38,674 bases of DNA from Acidobacteriota bacterium (GTDB lineage: Bacteria; Acidobacteriota; Terriglobia; Terriglobales; Acidobacteriaceae): the NCBI GenBank assembly GCA_021778315.1, contig JAJYCQ010000016.1, positions 1-38,674 of the forward strand, given 5' to 3'. Within the stretch, counting starts at the first letter, position 1. The number at the start of each line of letters is the position of its first letter. Positions 8,201 through 15,132 of the stretch are shown here, in pieces. The notes under the pieces were generated by a model, which was not told the origin of the DNA, made no database searches, and saw only the letters and a list, made by a program, of their open reading frames with translations. The position numbers were made by a program, and so were the translations under genes.

Positions 8201-9634
8201 GTGACGCTACAGGGCGTGGAGCTGAAGGCGGTGCAGCCGCTGCGGGCGAGCCTGCGGAATGGAACGGTGACGCTGGACCAGGTCCATGTGACGGGAGCGG
8301 ATACGGACATTCATGCGTCGGGAACAGCGGTGGTGTTTGGGGATACGAACCCGCTGGGAGGGAGGCTGAACCTGGGGGCGAATGGCAGCGTGAGCATGAG
8401 GCTGGCGCACACGTTTGATGCGGACCTGATTGCGTCGGGCAAGGTGACGTTCAAGATGGCGGCGGAGGGACGGATGAAGAAGCCGGCGCTGACGGGGAAC
8501 GTGCTGTTCGAGAATGTGAATGTTTCGGTGGAGGGAATTGCAAACGGTCTGAGCAATATGAACGGGACGCTGGTGTTCAACGAAGACCGCCTGGATGTGA
8601 AGGACCTGACGGCGCAGACGGGCGGAGGACAGGTGAAGATGGGAGGCTACCTGGCCTATCAGAACGGGCTGTTTGCGGACCTGACGGCGACGGGGGATGT
8701 GGTGCGGGTTCGGTACAACGACCTGAGCGCGACGGCGAATGCGAGCTTCAGGCTGCAGGGCGGATTGCAGTCGCTGCTGCTCTCGGGCAATGTGCTGGTG
8801 ACGCGATTCGGGGTTGGCCCGAATATGGATTTCGCCGCATTTGCAGCGGCCGGAGGCGTGCAGGCGCCGCCTGATCCGAACTCTGCGCTGAATAAGATTC
8901 GGTTGGATGTGCATGTGATCAGTGCGCCGCAGTTGGACTTTCAGAACTCGTTTGCGAAGCTGGCGGGGACGGTGAACCTGACGGTGCGAGGGACGCTGGC
9001 GGCTCCGAGTGTGCTGGGTCGGATTTTGATTACCGATGGCAGCGCGACGTATGCGGGGACGAAGTATCAGCTGCAGCGCGGGAGTATTTATTTCACGAAT
9101 CCGGTGCGGATCGATCCGACGATTGACCTGGATGCGACGGCTCGGGTGGAGAACTATGATCTGACGATCGGGGTGCATGGAACGGTTGAAAATCTGAAGC
9201 CGACGTATCGTTCGGAGCCACCGCTGACGGAGGCCGATATCTTCAACCTGCTGGCGCTGGGGAGGACGCAGGAAGAGGCTCAGCTTTATCAGGAGCAGCA
9301 GGTGGGCGCGGGTACGGACCCGATGACGAGCGCGTTGCTGGGAGGGGCACTGAATGCGACGGTGTCGAGCAGAGTGGGCAAGCTGTTTGGGGCGGGGTCG
9401 GTGAAGATTGACCCGGCGTTTATTGGGACGCTGGGGAATTCGTCGGCACGGATCACGGTGCAGGAGCCGCTGTCGAAACAGCTGACGCTGGTGTTTGCGA
9501 CGAATGTAAATGAGACGGCGGAGCAGTTGATCCAGGTGCAGTATCAGCTGAATGAGAATAATGCGATTGTGGCGACGCGCGATGAGTCGGGCGTGTTCTC
9601 GATTGTGTACAAGATTCGGAAGAGGTATCACTAG
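5258..9634 (+). CDS. tamB: Translocation and assembly module TamB (DUF490, AsmA-like)
   Basis: The 1458-residue protein has one N-terminal membrane helix (about residues 33-56) and a long repetitive beta-rich periplasmic body. Its C-terminal TamB domain includes GTKYQLQRGSIYFTNP, IDPTIDLDATARVENYDL and EPPLTEADIFNLLALGRT, which are family hallmarks. It ends in an IVYKIRKRYH-type tail. TamB proteins span the periplasm between the inner membrane and an Omp85 partner and are implicated in outer-membrane protein insertion and phospholipid transport. The start at ATG 5258 overlaps the upstream stop (ATGA), so translation is probably coupled. An open frame continues upstream of this ATG but only shadows the SurA-like gene. 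The length is in the usual range for tamB. Confidence 0.9.
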   Translation: MSEERKTPGSPEVVKTREDAKGPGATKPSRSGWRVVAWMVAAAVVGMLLLTVGASWYATTADFQRRVGGEVVSVLENATGGRVELRHLTFNPWRLAIEVDGLVIHGTEAKGEMPYLSATKILLRLHLNMVLTHIRGLGPQSRISLRWLRVEQPRIHLIVDKDGKTNQPTPKHPSTSSTPLQDTLLDLQARRVEMVDGLAVLNERAIPFNLTASELNVQVGYLKKTDRYGATVDLANLRTKINAQPEVQSKLHLTAELGRDVLTLQRLDFWSGSQGATGGAVTHLVMTAEMQHFARPEWQTVVSGNVELRQLGYLTDTDGLDAGTMDLSLRGHNCNATQPVAPKHPHFWQRHGNAGAAPATKVVLPDPECTDGYLFVGSMKVHKGAYHNPFVRVEGVDGAAQLHVTPMVVLLTEMSGYVPGGGGAKGELRIVNGLPGSGSVVSAAGAATAKPETAPKTKPAGKALPAEFPHSYLTVMIDHLPLRSILDSTTAPSFGDLGFDTALTGPTTVEWNGPLETVADTVQVESSLTLTPTGVQRRGALGNVPVTGEITAHYDGRAEVVHVAHMLFQSPQSSLTGSGLLGVNIGDPLTVLQINLQTRDLGEFNQLLTTLDFEAFGKKGRAAIPLSLHGSMDFAGTASGPILDLDAKGRLVANDLGLQLGTLADAQIDSVVGEGEYSPNEGLLMASSTIKRGTAVMHVTGTFRPRRAMVHGVVQYPWDGHLAVDASVKLENAQAADLMEIAGQQQKIPVTGTVNLDAHATGTVDNLDGTGTVTLTDGVAYGEKYQKIAVDVAAQGQQLNATRMEVVAHGLSVAGSGGYNLSSKQLSGEISGNNLLLSKFDTIHAARPDVDGLLSFTAKANGTLEKPDLHAKASLTKIMLQGKPLGELNATANSAGSELSYEVRSQLVGAQVEASGRTSLTGDFETQAKLTVGGLDVANVIALMAPDTLKGSSTIAGTINVTGPAAKPKMLSGTATFNEFDVTLQGVELKAVQPLRASLRNGTVTLDQVHVTGADTDIHASGTAVVFGDTNPLGGRLNLGANGSVSMRLAHTFDADLIASGKVTFKMAAEGRMKKPALTGNVLFENVNVSVEGIANGLSNMNGTLVFNEDRLDVKDLTAQTGGGQVKMGGYLAYQNGLFADLTATGDVVRVRYNDLSATANASFRLQGGLQSLLLSGNVLVTRFGVGPNMDFAAFAAAGGVQAPPDPNSALNKIRLDVHVISAPQLDFQNSFAKLAGTVNLTVRGTLAAPSVLGRILITDGSATYAGTKYQLQRGSIYFTNPVRIDPTIDLDATARVENYDLTIGVHGTVENLKPTYRSEPPLTEADIFNLLALGRTQEEAQLYQEQQVGAGTDPMTSALLGGALNATVSSRVGKLFGAGSVKIDPAFIGTLGNSSARITVQEPLSKQLTLVFATNVNETAEQLIQVQYQLNENNAIVATRDESGVFSIVYKIRKRYH

Positions 9635-9710
9635 GCGGCGGTGTGGCGGGATGAAAATGGCGGGCGGGTGGGGCGAGGCAGAGGGGCTGGGCAATTTACG
9701 ATAGAAGCAG

Positions 9711-10577
9711 ATGGAAAACGTTCTTCGTAATACGCGCGTTACGCTCGAGATGATCAAGTGGGAGCACTCGATCTTTGCCCTTCCGTTTGCATTGACGGGG
9801 GCGATGCTGGCTGCGAATGGGTGGCCGACGCTGCGGGTGCTGGGGCTGATTATTCTTTGCATGGTGTCGGCGCGGTCGGCGGCGATGGCGTTCAACCGGC
9901 TGGCGGATGCGAAGCTGGACGCGGCGAATCCGAGGACGGCGATGCGGGCGTTGCCGGCGGGGCAGCTGTCTGAGGGGTTTGTGCTGGCGTTCACAATTGT
10001 GGCGTCCTGCGTGTTTCTGATGGGAGCGGCGCTGCTGAACCGGTTGACGCTGGAGTGTGCTCCGTTCGCGCTGGCGGTGGTGCTGGCGTACAGCTACATG
10101 AAGCGGGTGACGCGGTGGTCGCACCTGGTGCTGGGGCTAGCGCTGGGGATTGCTCCGGCGGCAGCGTGGATTGCGGTGCGGGGAACATTCGCTCCGAGGG
10201 CTGCGCTGCTGACGGGGATTGTGATTCTGTGGGTGGGAGGGTTCGATGTGTTGTATGCGTGCCAGGACTATGAGCACGACCGGAAGGTGGGGCTATTCAG
10301 CGTACCGGCGATGTTTGGCCTGGAGAGAGCGTTCTGGATTGCGCGGGCGATGCATGTGGCGATGATCGCGCTACTGTTTGTGATGGTGCACGTGTTTGGG
10401 CTGGGGCTGATTGCGCTGGTGGGGATGTGCTTGGTGGTGGTGCTGCTGGGGTATGAGCACTTGATTATCAGCCCACGGGATTTGACTCGTATGAATGCGG
10501 CGTTCTTCACGCTGAATGGAATTATTTCGGTGGTGTTCTTTGTGTCGGTAGCGGTGGACGTCCTGCGCCGAAGGTAG
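9711..10577 (+). CDS. ubiA: UbiA-family prenyltransferase (4-hydroxybenzoate polyprenyltransferase / MqnP-like)
   Basis: This integral membrane enzyme attaches a polyprenyl chain to an aromatic acceptor in quinone synthesis. The first aspartate-rich motif is N62-RLAD-AKLD-AANPRT (62-75) and the second is D186-YEHD-RKVGLFSVP (186-199). Together they bind Mg-prenyl diphosphate. The NPRT and GLxSVP versions are those of the subgroup used in the futalosine menaquinone pathway (MqnP), which is also annotated ubiA. Several hydrophobic helices are evident and the length (288) is normal. It starts 76 bases after tamB and ends before a bidirectional hairpin. I cannot tell the substrate from sequence, and no other quinone genes are in the window. 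Confidence 0.88.
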   Translation: MENVLRNTRVTLEMIKWEHSIFALPFALTGAMLAANGWPTLRVLGLIILCMVSARSAAMAFNRLADAKLDAANPRTAMRALPAGQLSEGFVLAFTIVASCVFLMGAALLNRLTLECAPFALAVVLAYSYMKRVTRWSHLVLGLALGIAPAAAWIAVRGTFAPRAALLTGIVILWVGGFDVLYACQDYEHDRKVGLFSVPAMFGLERAFWIARAMHVAMIALLFVMVHVFGLGLIALVGMCLVVVLLGYEHLIISPRDLTRMNAAFFTLNGIISVVFFVSVAVDVLRRR

Positions 10578-10603
10578 AAGGTAGTCGTTGGTGGCACATA
10601 GAA

Positions 10604-10628
10604 AAGGGCTCGCACGAGGCGGGCCCTT
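10604..10628. terminator. Bidirectional hairpin terminator between ubiA and csbD
   Basis: Arms AAGGGCTCGC (10604-10613) and GCGGGCCCTT (10619-10628) pair with one G-U around a five-base loop. It sits between the converging ubiA-like and CsbD genes. Confidence 0.65.
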
Positions 10629-10643
10629 GTTGCGCGCGGAAGG

Positions 10644-10967
10644 TTACTTTTTGTGATCGGCGCGGTAGTTGGCGATGGTTTGCTGGATCTGTTCCTTGAC
10701 GTTCTGAGCGGTCGAGGTGATGGACTCGCGGACGTCGTGGGCGGTGTGATCGCCGTCGTTCTGGTGGCGAGCACGCTGCTCGGCGGCGGTCTCAGTGGCG
10801 GCGGCTTTGACAGATCCCCAGGCTTGTTGGGTGTGCCCCTTAACCTGCTGGGCGGCACCTTCGTTGGCGATCTTCTGGTTGTGGGTGACCTCGCCGAAGG
10901 ATTGCTTGGCCTTGCCGGCGACTTCGTTCAATTTTCCCTTGATGGTGCTTTCTGTGGCTGTGCTCAT
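10644..10967 (-). CDS. CsbD-family stress protein
   Basis: The 107-residue hydrophilic, helical protein carries the CsbD signature near the start: STIKGKLNEVAGKAKQSFGE (7-26). The repeat-like QVKGHTQQAWGSVK follows at about 41-54. The C-terminal half is charged and coiled-coil like. CsbD proteins belong to general-stress regulons in other bacteria, and their molecular function is not settled. This one is longer than the minimal domain of about 60 residues. A GAAAGGAAT ribosome-binding site lies upstream, directly preceded by a strong stem-loop in the leader. The neighbouring minus-strand gene encodes an lmo0937-like peptide, another small stress-associated protein, so joint stress expression is plausible. 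Confidence 0.88.
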   Translation of the reverse strand: MSTATESTIKGKLNEVAGKAKQSFGEVTHNQKIANEGAAQQVKGHTQQAWGSVKAAATETAAEQRARHQNDGDHTAHDVRESITSTAQNVKEQIQQTIANYRADHKK

Positions 10968-10986
10968 GGGTAGATTCCTTTCATCT

Positions 10987-11015
10987 AGCGATGGCTTCTT
11001 TCGGAAGCCATCGCT
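10987..11015 (-). promoter_or_regulatory. Stem-loop in the csbD leader
   Basis: A perfect 12-base stem, AGCGATGGCTTC (10987-10998) and GAAGCCATCGCT (11004-11015), has a five-base loop. It ends 19 bases before the csbD start, just upstream of the ribosome-binding site. There is no T-run after it on the minus strand. It could end transcripts from the upstream small gene, or it could be an mRNA stability or translation-control element. Confidence 0.5.
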
Positions 11016-11070
11016 GATGGTTTATGGGGTGGTGCGTTGTACTGGGAGAGAGTGCTGGGAGAGAGCGAGT

Positions 11071-11217
11071 CTACAGGCCGCGTCGTCCGGAGAGCAGGTT
11101 GAAGACGAGGACGATTACGGCGAGGACAAGGAGGATGTGGATGAGGCCTCCGCCGATGTGAAGGCTGAAGCCAAGCAGCCAGAGGATGATGAGGATGACC
11201 ATAATCGTCCAAAGCAT
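11071..11217 (-). CDS. lmo0937-family small membrane protein (48 aa)
   Basis: The short frame encodes 48 residues beginning MLWTIMVILIILWLLGFS. A GGGLIHILLVLAVIVLVFNLLSG segment and the ending RRGL follow. This two-helix pattern with Trp near the start and HIGGGLIHILLVLA in the centre is the recognised lmo0937-type membrane peptide. GGAG stands upstream of the ATG (11217). The stop TAG is at 11071-11073. It probably sits in the inner membrane; function is unknown. Homologues are often found near CsbD or other stress genes, as here. Confidence 0.82.
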   Translation of the reverse strand: MLWTIMVILIILWLLGFSLHIGGGLIHILLVLAVIVLVFNLLSGRRGL

Positions 11218-11356
11218 AATGAGGTGTTCTCCGATCAAAGTGGGATTACGGTAAAAGAGCGCCGAGGCTGCATGGCGTTATGTATGGTAAGGTGCCGGGT
11301 AGAGAGTCGAGGTTGTCCTGAGGGTAGGAGAATCTTGATACGAGAGCGGGAGATCG

Positions 11357-12253
11357 ATGCAACGAGAGACATTTAATTCTGAAGGCCGGGCAACTTATTC
11401 TGAGGGAGTTGCAACGTCAGAGACGCGGCGGCTGCGGCGGATTGCGATCCAGGGAGAGCGCGGATCGAACAGCCATATGGCGGCGCTGGAGATGCTGGGA
11501 GAGATCGAGGTGGTGGCGTGCGGGGTGTCGGCTGAGGTGGTGGAGGCGGTGCTGTCGCAACGTGTGGATGCGGCGGTGCTGCCGATTGAGAATAGCCTGC
11601 ATGGATCGGTTGCGGAGCACTACGATCTGCTGCTGGAACATGCGGTTCGGATTGATGGCGAGAGCCTGCTTCGCATTCGGCATAATTTGATTGCGGCTCC
11701 GGGAGTGAACGTGGAGGAGATTCGGAGTGTGCTGTCGCATCCGGTGGCGCTGTCGCAGTGCCGGAGATTTCTGGGGGGATTTACGCAGGCGAAGTCGGTG
11801 CCATTTTACGACACGGCGGGCAGCGTGAAGCATGTGATGGCGGAGGGTCTGCGGGATACGGCGGGCGTGGCTCCGGAGTTGGCTGCGAAGGAGTATGGCG
11901 CAGAGGTGCTGGTGGCGGGCATTGAAGACCATGCGCAGAATTACACGCGGTTTCATCTGCTGCGGAGAAGTGCGGATGCTCGGGGCGAGGGAGCTGGCAC
12001 AGCGAATAAGCTGAGCCTGGCGTTTGCGGTGGAGCACAGGCCGGGGACGCTGGTGGCGGCGCTGGAAAGGCTGCGGGAGGCGGGCGTCGATCTGACGAAG
12101 ATCGAGTCGCGGCCGGTGCCAGGGAGGCCTTGGGAGTATGTGTTTTATGTGGATTTGAGATTTGGGGATGAGGCGATGGCGGATCGCGCGGTGGCGTCGC
12201 TGGCTCCGCATTGCGGCATGGTGAAGGAACTGGGGAGGTATGCCGCGGCGTGA
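11357..12253 (+). CDS. pheA: Prephenate dehydratase with C-terminal ACT domain
   Basis: It converts prephenate to phenylpyruvate in phenylalanine synthesis. After a poorly conserved 25-residue N-terminus, the catalytic domain has RIAIQGERGSNSHMAA, the VLPIENSLHGSV motif, a SHPVALSQCRRF segment and the active-site NYTRFHLL region. The ACT domain follows (LSLAFAVEHRPGTLVAALE), with the ESRPVPGRPWEYVFYVDL phenylalanine-binding motif. There is no fused chorismate mutase. The length (298) is normal for the monofunctional enzyme. ATG 11357 is the first in the frame, but the true start may be a little further in because the N-terminus is unlike the family. Feedback control by phenylalanine through the ACT domain is known for the family. 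Confidence 0.93.
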   Translation: MQRETFNSEGRATYSEGVATSETRRLRRIAIQGERGSNSHMAALEMLGEIEVVACGVSAEVVEAVLSQRVDAAVLPIENSLHGSVAEHYDLLLEHAVRIDGESLLRIRHNLIAAPGVNVEEIRSVLSHPVALSQCRRFLGGFTQAKSVPFYDTAGSVKHVMAEGLRDTAGVAPELAAKEYGAEVLVAGIEDHAQNYTRFHLLRRSADARGEGAGTANKLSLAFAVEHRPGTLVAALERLREAGVDLTKIESRPVPGRPWEYVFYVDLRFGDEAMADRAVASLAPHCGMVKELGRYAAA

Positions 12254-12346
12254 GATGGGACACTCTGGGTGCTTGTGTCCGGTCGTACCTTGTGTGGAGA
12301 AACCTCGGAGTCTAGAGTTCCGGGACTACTCAAACAAGGAGATTTA

Positions 12347-12817
12347 ATGAAACGAACGATCGCGCTAGTCCTATGTCTGCTGTTCCCTATTGCTGCATTT
12401 GCGGCCGATAACAATAGTTACAAGGTGGGTTACGATGGTGGTTCGCTGCAGGGAATCAAGGCTGGAACTACGGCAGAACTATTTATCGATCCGGCGCAGA
12501 TCCGGATTGTTCATGACAAAGATACGTTGACAACGATTCCGGCAGCGAGCATTACGGAGATATCGTATGGGCAGGATGTACACCGTCGTGTGGGGGCAGC
12601 GATTGGGCTGGCGGTTTTGTCGTTGGGGCTGGGCGCGCTGCTGGCTTTCAGCAAATCGAAGAAGCACTTTGTGGGGCTGACCTGGGTAAATGGCGAGCAG
12701 AAGGGTGGATTCGCCATGCAGTGCAGTAAGAATGACTACCGCGGAGTGCTTGCCGCGCTGGAAGGGATTACGGGAAAGAAAGCCGTTGATTCTGACGCGA
12801 TGAATGTGAAGAACTAA
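12347..12817 (+). CDS. Small exported or membrane protein of unknown function
   Basis: The 156-residue product starts MKRTIALVLCLLFPIAAFAA, a clear signal peptide. ATG 12347 has a strong AAGGAGATTTA ribosome-binding site, which rules out the longer upstream frame. The mature part has a beta-rich segment (YKVGYDGGSLQGIKAGTTAELFI, then IRIVHDKDTLTTIPAASITEISYG). A transmembrane helix follows (AAIGLAVLSLGLGALLAF), and then a KSKKHFVGLTWVNGEQKGGFAMQC segment. The first half resembles a small PH-like or Sm-like sheet, but I do not recognise the family. Its codon usage is less G-biased than that of its neighbours. It stands alone, with a hairpin terminator behind it. Confidence 0.75.
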   Translation: MKRTIALVLCLLFPIAAFAADNNSYKVGYDGGSLQGIKAGTTAELFIDPAQIRIVHDKDTLTTIPAASITEISYGQDVHRRVGAAIGLAVLSLGLGALLAFSKSKKHFVGLTWVNGEQKGGFAMQCSKNDYRGVLAALEGITGKKAVDSDAMNVKN

Positions 12818-12841
12818 GCCAATCGAACGAAGGTCAAAAGT

Positions 12842-12890
12842 AAGGCCCTTGTCCACCGCCTTGTCACGAGTGTGGGCAACGGCCTTTTCT
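12842..12890. terminator. Hairpin terminator between convergent genes
   Basis: Arms AAGGCCCTTG (12842-12851) and CAACGGCCTT (12877-12886) pair with one mismatch, and a T-rich tail follows on the plus strand (TTTTCTTGTT). It lies between the exported protein and the convergent aminotransferase. Confidence 0.6.
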
Positions 12891-12900
12891 TGTTGAGGCT

Positions 12901-14070
12901 TTAGGCGGAGAGGGGGGCGGACATTACTTTGTGGAAGGCGGTCTGGAAGGTGGCCATCTCTTTGGGAGTTCCTACGGTGATGCGGACGTAGTTGGGCCAG
13001 ATGGGCCAGCTGCGACCGATGTAGACGTCCTGCTTCTGCATGGCGGCCATGACCTGACGGCCGGGGTGGCCGGTGTCGATCATGAAGCAGTTGGAGACCG
13101 AGGGGATGTATTTGTAGCCGTTGGCATCGAGCCATTTGAAGGTGGCGTTGCGGGTGTCGGCGATGATTTTGCGGCGGGTGGGGACGAGGTCGGGCTGCTT
13201 GAGGCTGGCGCAGGCGGCGGCGACTCCGGTGACGGGGAGGGGGTTCATGCCGTAGACCATCATCTTGCCGAGGAGGTCGGGGCGGCCGATGGCGACTCCG
13301 CAGCGGATGCCGGCCATGCCGTAGATTTTGGAGAAGGTGCGGAGGACGATGACGTCCTTGCCGGCGATGACCTGATCGAGGACGGAGGGGTTGTCGGCGA
13401 TGTGGATGTAGGCCTCATCGACCATGACGGTGGCACCCTTGGGCTTGTTGTCGATGGCCCAGACGATGTCTTCCTTGGGGGTGAGGGTGCCGGTGGGGTT
13501 GTTGGGGTTGCAGATGTAGAGGAGGCCGGGGCTGGGGTGGGCGGCGAGCATGGCCTTGACGTCGTGGGCGTAGGTGGAGGTGAGGGGGAGCTTGATGACC
13601 TTGGCTCCGTTGCCCTCGGCGGCGCGCCAGCCGGACTCGTAGGTGGGGTCGGCGGCGATGTAGGGGCTGGAGGGTGAGGTGAAGGCGAGGGCGGCGAACT
13701 GGAGGGGCTCACTTGAGCCGGCGTAGATCCAGATGTGGTCGGCGGGGACTCCGTACTCCTTGACGAGGAGGTCGGTGAGCTCGTCCTGACAGCCGGTGGC
13801 GTCGTAACGGCCTCCGGTTTTGGCGATGGCTGTGATGGCTTCGAGGGCGGCGGCGGAGGGGCCGAGCGGATTCTCGTTGGCGTTGATCATGACGGCGTTG
13901 GGGTTCGAGGGGTGAGGGAGCTTGGGGAAGGTGCTCTTAACGGCGGCTTGCTGGGCAGCCCAGGCGAGGTGGCCTTCGGTCATGATGGGGAGAGTGGCAG
14001 CGAGACCCGCCATCCTGAGGAAGGAGCGGCGGGAAGTTCCGGGAGAGGAGAACAGAGGGGACGACGGCAT
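12901..14070 (-). CDS. Tat-signal PLP-dependent aminotransferase, histidinol-phosphate aminotransferase-like
   Basis: A class I/II fold aminotransferase preceded by a twin-arginine signal: TSRRSFLRMAGLAATLP (residues 12-28), then a hydrophobic stretch ending at about AWAAQ. The enzyme part has MINANENPLGPS, CNPNNPTG (187-194), VDEAY (D218, Y221), the lysine motif TFSKIYGMAGIRCG (K248 for the PLP Schiff base) and a C-terminal YVRITVG arginine. Its closest look is HisC, but the Tat signal predicts export of the folded, PLP-loaded enzyme to the periplasm, where histidine synthesis does not occur. The substrate is unknown. GTG 14079 is possible, but ATG 14070 has AGGTGA at proper spacing. No histidine genes lie nearby. 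Confidence 0.88.
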   Translation of the reverse strand: MPSSPLFSSPGTSRRSFLRMAGLAATLPIMTEGHLAWAAQQAAVKSTFPKLPHPSNPNAVMINANENPLGPSAAALEAITAIAKTGGRYDATGCQDELTDLLVKEYGVPADHIWIYAGSSEPLQFAALAFTSPSSPYIAADPTYESGWRAAEGNGAKVIKLPLTSTYAHDVKAMLAAHPSPGLLYICNPNNPTGTLTPKEDIVWAIDNKPKGATVMVDEAYIHIADNPSVLDQVIAGKDVIVLRTFSKIYGMAGIRCGVAIGRPDLLGKMMVYGMNPLPVTGVAAACASLKQPDLVPTRRKIIADTRNATFKWLDANGYKYIPSVSNCFMIDTGHPGRQVMAAMQKQDVYIGRSWPIWPNYVRITVGTPKEMATFQTAFHKVMSAPLSA

Positions 14071-14186
14071 GGCGGTCACCTGCGACTTAAATTTTGGTGG
14101 GGCGGGGCTGCTAGGTTCAATCTAACGCATTTTTTGTGGTTTTGGAGAAATTTTGGAGGGCAGGGGGAAGGGGTTGGGGGGAAAGA

Positions 14187-14218
14187 GAAAGAGCCTGCTC
14201 TTGGGAGCAGGCTCTTTC
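14187..14218 (-). terminator. Strong hairpin terminator
   Basis: A perfect 14-base stem, GAAAGAGCCTGCTC (14187-14200) and GAGCAGGCTCTTTC (14205-14218), has a TTGG loop. On the minus strand a TCTTTCCCC tail follows. It terminates the small membrane-protein gene that ends at 14294. Confidence 0.75.
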
Positions 14219-14293
14219 ATGATTGGGGACGGTATCGACATCGGCCCATCTGTGCTTGATGTGGGTCGTGAGTTGTATCGATAGGGTGGAAAG

Positions 14294-14572
14294 CTAGGAT
14301 CGTGACTTAGCGACGATCTGGGCTACCCATACGCCGAAGACGAGAATGCTGATCAGGGCAGCGGCTCCACCAACCCCGGTGCAGATGGGCTGGATGAAGT
14401 TGACGCGGCGAATGATCTCGTCATTTTCTTCTTTTGCGGTGGGTAGAGCGCTTTCGCTGAGGAAGAGTTGATCGGTTTCATGTTGGGTGAGGTGCCCGCG
14501 ATAAACCATGAGACCGACAAAGGCTGAGACGAAGATGCCCCAGATGATTGCCATTACGGAAAGTGTATTCAT
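14294..14572 (-). CDS. Small two-helix membrane protein, unknown function
   Basis: The 92-residue protein has an N-terminal helix (MAIIWGIFVSAFVGLMVY, about 7-24) and a charged middle (TAKEENDEIIRR). A C-terminal helix follows (GVGGAAALISILVFGVWVAQI, about 67-87). A GGGGA sequence stands nine bases before the ATG. The upstream 150 bases are AT-rich compared with the rest of the window. No family is recognised. It is followed by a perfect hairpin terminator, which supports it as an independently transcribed gene. Confidence 0.65.
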   Translation of the reverse strand: MNTLSVMAIIWGIFVSAFVGLMVYRGHLTQHETDQLFLSESALPTAKEENDEIIRRVNFIQPICTGVGGAAALISILVFGVWVAQIVAKSRS

Positions 14573-14729
14573 GACAGTATTCCCCAGAAAATAGAAGTGA
14601 TGTACGGGATTGAAGTATTACAGCAATGCATACAACTTTTACGCTTCATTAAATAGGGAGCGCAAAACTACAGAAAGCATACGCCGTGAAGTGCTCTGGT
14701 GAGAAGGAGTTTGGCGTGCTTTATTTGAT

Positions 14730-14894
14730 TCACAGGATGTGGAAAAGGATGGCTCCGGCGGTGAGAAAGACGGCCAGTATGAGGGCGATCATTCCCAGAA
14801 CGAACCATGCGGCGCGGCGGCGGTTCTGTGGGGTGGGTTCGGTGATGCCGAAGGTTCTGAAAAAGGCATCGGCGAGAGCTTCGAGAAGTCGCAT
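14730..14894 (-). CDS. Small single-helix membrane protein (54 aa), unknown function
   Basis: The short minus-strand frame encodes MRLLEALADAFFRTFGITEP, then a basic TPQNRRRAAW stretch and one membrane helix (FVLGMIALILAVFLTAGAIL) before FHIL and a TGA stop. The amphipathic start, positive-inside charge and single hydrophobic helix look like a real tail-anchored or type II small protein. The frame is free of stops and uses the C-ending codons typical of minus-strand genes here. No good Shine-Dalgarno sequence is seen. It diverges from erpA. Confidence 0.6.
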   Translation of the reverse strand: MRLLEALADAFFRTFGITEPTPQNRRRAAWFVLGMIALILAVFLTAGAILFHIL

Positions 14895-15040
14895 AGGTCG
14901 AGGATACGCCGGGTGTTAGGCGGATGGGGCGTGCGGCAGGAAACGCAAAAGAGACTGGCAGGAAGAAGAATCCGGAGCAGGCGGAGCGCATCGAATAAGG
15001 GTGCAAGTGTGGTCGCCTGATGGAGCCTGCCGGATGAGGC

Positions 15041-15069
15041 TTGCTGAGGGCGACTGCGAAGCATAGACT
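15041..15069 (+). promoter_or_regulatory. Candidate sigma-70 promoter for erpA
   Basis: TTGCTG (15041-15046) and TAGACT (15064-15069) are 17 bases apart and 63 bases upstream of the erpA-like start, in the divergent intergenic region. The matches are 4/6 and 4/6 to consensus, so this is only a candidate. Confidence 0.35.
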
Positions 15070-15132
15070 AGAGAAGAGCTGTCTGGACGAGTGTCCGGGC
15101 GATTCTGAACTTCCCAAGGAGAACCGAGACCC

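Noticed and set aside
10653..10973. Plus-strand frame opposite csbD
   Set aside because: The minus-strand frame matches CsbD with a proper ribosome-binding site. The plus-strand translation is low-complexity shadow.
12258..12280. Six-base inverted repeat GGACAC/GTGTCC after pheA as a terminator
   Set aside because: The stem is short and lacks a T-run, and it could easily arise by chance.
12931..13677. 248-residue plus-strand open frame opposite the aminotransferase
   Set aside because: Asp/Gly/Val-rich antisense shadow; the minus-strand frame has all PLP-binding motifs.
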